64,000 nt of DNA from Streptomyces uncialis. Lineage in GTDB: Bacteria > Actinomycetota > Actinomycetes > Streptomycetales > Streptomycetaceae. The notes beneath the pieces are model-generated. The model was not told the DNA's origin and made no database searches. It worked only from the letters and a program-made list of their open reading frames with translations. Shown here piece after piece: positions 62,300 through 64,000 of this stretch. The stretch is taken from the NCBI RefSeq assembly GCF_001905345.1, contig NZ_LFBV01000002.1, positions 930,001 through 994,000 on the forward strand, in the 5' to 3' direction. How positions within the stretch are numbered: the stretch's first letter is position 1; each line of letters opens with the position of its first letter. The position numbers and the translations under genes were made by a program.

Positions 62300-63462
62300 C
62301 CACCGAGGCGGTGCCCGGCGACGGGCACCGGCCCACCCAAGGCCGTTACGACGCCGTGGTCGCCGGTGGCGGACCGGCGGGCGCCGCAGCGGCCATCACA
62401 CTCGCCAGGTCCGGGCGCAGCGTGCTGCTCGCGGACGCGCGCTCCGGACCGCCGAAGACCAGCGAATCCCTCGTTCCCGCCGCCAGAACGCTGCTTCAGG
62501 ACCTCGGAGTCGGGCCCCGCGCGCTCGACCGCGACCACCGTCCGTGCCACGGCGGTCTCTCCGCCTGGGGATCGCCCCGGGTGGAACAGGTCTGCTTCAT
62601 CAACGACCCCCACGGCCACGGCTGGCAGCTCGACCGGACCGCCTTCGACCGTCTGCTGCGTTCCCAGGCCCGCGCCCGAGGCGCGGAGGTCGCCGAACAC
62701 AGCACCGTGGGGCGGCCCGTACGGGAGCCGGACGGTGACTGGCGGCTCCCGGTGACAGCCCGCGGCACGTGCCGCACCGTACGCTGCCGATGGCTCATCG
62801 ACGCCACCGGCCGACGCGCCCGTATCGCCGTGCACTGCGGGGCCCGACGGCGGCGCTACGACCAACTCGTGGCCGTACAGCTGCGGTTCGTCCACGACCC
62901 GTACGACAGCGAGGACCTGTCCGTGGTCGAATCCGTACGCGACGGGTGGTGGTACACCGCCCCCTGCCATCCTCTCGGACGCGACGCCGTGTACTTCACC
63001 GACACCGACCTCGTCCCACCCGGTCTCACCACCACCCAGGGGTTCCTCGACCAGCTCGCCGCCACCCGTCACACCGGCTCCCGCGCCGAGGGCCGCCGCC
63101 CCTGGCCCGGAGGTGTGCCGCGCCGCGGCGCCGCTCACACCGCCCGGCTGGAACCGGCGGCGGGAGACGGGTGGATCGCCGTCGGCGACGCCGCGACCGC
63201 CTACGACCCGATCTCGTCCCAGGGTGTCCTCACCGCCCTCTACACCGGCAAGTGCGCCGGGGAGGCCGTGGACGCCCGCCTGGCGGGCCGCCGCGACGCG
63301 GTAGACACCTACCTGGCACGGCTGGACGAGACCTTCGACGGCTACCGGACCGGCCATCGCACCGTCCACTCCTGGGAACAGCGCTGGGCCGACCGCCCCT
63401 TCTGGCAACGGCGCCACGCGCCCGCTCCCGCGCCCACCGCCAGGATCGGTCCGCGCCACTGA
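62296..63462 (+). CDS. LodB-like flavoprotein maturase
   Basis: The 388-residue FAD-dependent enzyme of the tryptophan-halogenase-like/hydroxylase group begins with the FAD motif VVAGGGPAGAAAAITLARSG and later has DRTAFDRLLRSQARARGA, IDATGRRARI and the GD box GWIAVGDAATAYDPIS. LodB is needed to build the CTQ cofactor in its partner oxidase. The ATG at 62296 overlaps the oxidase stop (ATGA). Adjacent placement with a LodA homologue makes the assignment firm. Confidence 0.9.
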   Translation: MTTEAVPGDGHRPTQGRYDAVVAGGGPAGAAAAITLARSGRSVLLADARSGPPKTSESLVPAARTLLQDLGVGPRALDRDHRPCHGGLSAWGSPRVEQVCFINDPHGHGWQLDRTAFDRLLRSQARARGAEVAEHSTVGRPVREPDGDWRLPVTARGTCRTVRCRWLIDATGRRARIAVHCGARRRRYDQLVAVQLRFVHDPYDSEDLSVVESVRDGWWYTAPCHPLGRDAVYFTDTDLVPPGLTTTQGFLDQLAATRHTGSRAEGRRPWPGGVPRRGAAHTARLEPAAGDGWIAVGDAATAYDPISSQGVLTALYTGKCAGEAVDARLAGRRDAVDTYLARLDETFDGYRTGHRTVHSWEQRWADRPFWQRRHAPAPAPTARIGPRH

Positions 63463-63539
63463 CCGCGAACCGGCGGTGGACGCGGGCGAGCGTGTCGCCG
63501 TACGGGAGTCCTGATCAGCGCCCGGTGGCCGCGTCGGGC

Positions 63540-64000
63540 CTACGCCGCCTCATGGATGACGAGCTTGAACTCCGCGAGGGTCACCCTCCTCGGGGCGTTG
63601 TCGTTGTGCATCACGCGCAGCGCGAGGGGCACGTCGGGGGAGACGAAGATGCCATGCCCCTTGACGTAGCACTGCATGCCGGGAGTCGGCGCGCGGTGCT
63701 CGGTCGCCGTGGTGTCGGCGACACCGAACGGGTTGCGGACGAACTGATCCCGCAGCTCGGTGTAGCCGTTCGTACCGCTGGCCGGTTCCCACTGGATCAT
63801 CGCGTAGAGCTGGCCCCACCCGGCTCGTGACGGCCGGATGAGGCCGCTGCGGTCGTCGGTCGCCCAGTCCGTCACGGTGGTGCCGTCGGGCTGCAGGGCC
63901 TGGTGCATGTTGAACCGGTCCGACGACTCGGCCGCGCCGTAGGGGAAGCGGAGGGTCTGGTACGTGGCCGCCGGCTCGATCAGCTGAGGTGTTTCGACCT
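63540..64000 (-). CDS. partial CDS leaving the window, C-terminal portion of unknown protein
   Basis: At least 152 residues are visible; the frame continues beyond 64000, so the Met at 63908 is internal. Segments include ETPQLIEPAATYQTLRFPYG, DWATDDRSGLIRPSRAG, YTELRDQFVRNPFGV and VMHNDNAPRRVTLAEFKLVI. There is no membrane helix or signal in view. I do not recognise a family. It is convergent with the LodB-like gene and may or may not be functionally linked. Confidence 0.6.
   Translation of the reverse strand, partial: VETPQLIEPAATYQTLRFPYGAAESSDRFNMHQALQPDGTTVTDWATDDRSGLIRPSRAGWGQLYAMIQWEPASGTNGYTELRDQFVRNPFGVADTTATEHRAPTPGMQCYVKGHGIFVSPDVPLALRVMHNDNAPRRVTLAEFKLVIHEAA

Noticed and set aside
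1..64000. CRISPR array, insertion sequence, prophage, tRNA or rRNA
   Set aside because: The short repeats found are tandem arrays without spacer structure; no transposase, integrase, tRNA cloverleaf or rRNA segment was recognised.

Overview
The window is chromosomal DNA of a Streptomyces or a very close actinomycete. The DNA is very GC-rich, GTG starts are common, adjacent genes often share 4-base ATGA/GTGA stop-start overlaps, two iron boxes of the DmdR/DtxR type are present, and the gene families (WYL regulators, SigJ-like sigma factor, DUF5997, DUF6400, PucR-type regulator, LAXTG sorting signal) are typical of that genus. I recognised no tRNA, rRNA, CRISPR array, insertion sequence or phage gene.

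Layout. 1-4.2 kb: end of an unidentified gene, a WYL regulator divergent from an epoxide hydrolase, and a DUF5997/LysR-type substrate-domain pair. 4.2-17.9 kb: an iron-regulated siderophore locus. A ferri-siderophore binding lipoprotein faces an eight-gene minus-strand run (SbnH-like decarboxylase, diaminobutyrate aminotransferase, diaminobutyrate decarboxylase, IucA-like synthetase, N-hydroxylase, MFS exporter, DesD-like synthetase, glutamine-synthetase-like ligase). Iron boxes lie at both outer ends and a 64-bp palindromic terminator lies where the two units meet. 18.6-28.8 kb: two small proteins, an MMPL transporter, and a MacB-type ABC export operon divergent from a two-component system with a trailing lipoprotein. 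28.9-38.9 kb: cold-shock protein, secreted M4 protease, NIPSNAP protein, quinone-oxidoreductase-like enzyme, MBL hydrolase, HxlR regulator, PRC-barrel protein, SigJ/AhpD-like pair, then a 52-residue LAXTG sorting-signal protein overlapping a hyaluronan-synthase-like glycosyltransferase. 39.1-42.0 kb: a 929-residue secreted DUF11-repeat protein. 42-48.4 kb: acyl-CoA ligase, aldehyde dehydrogenase and GMC oxidoreductase divergent from a PucR-type regulator.

49.0-53.8 kb is the most interesting part: a compact RiPP-like operon. It has a 30-residue acidic precursor candidate with no Cys, Ser or Thr, an HExxH-type peptide beta-hydroxylase, a stand-alone YcaO enzyme carrying an internal block of 11-residue repeats, a class I methyltransferase and two membrane proteins. 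54-58.7 kb holds housekeeping-like genes (hemerythrin, LysE exporter, secreted alpha/beta hydrolase, PNPOx-fold protein, VOC protein). 58.8-64 kb has a second WYL regulator, a LodA/LodB pair (a cysteine-tryptophylquinone oxidase and its flavoprotein maturase), and a partial minus-strand gene leaving the window.

Connections across the window: the two WYL regulators are paralogues of identical length (338 aa). Each lies divergent from a small enzyme gene, and both intergenic regions hold the same palindrome, AGGAC-N7-GTCCT. All functions are read from motifs and remembered family features; no database search was run.
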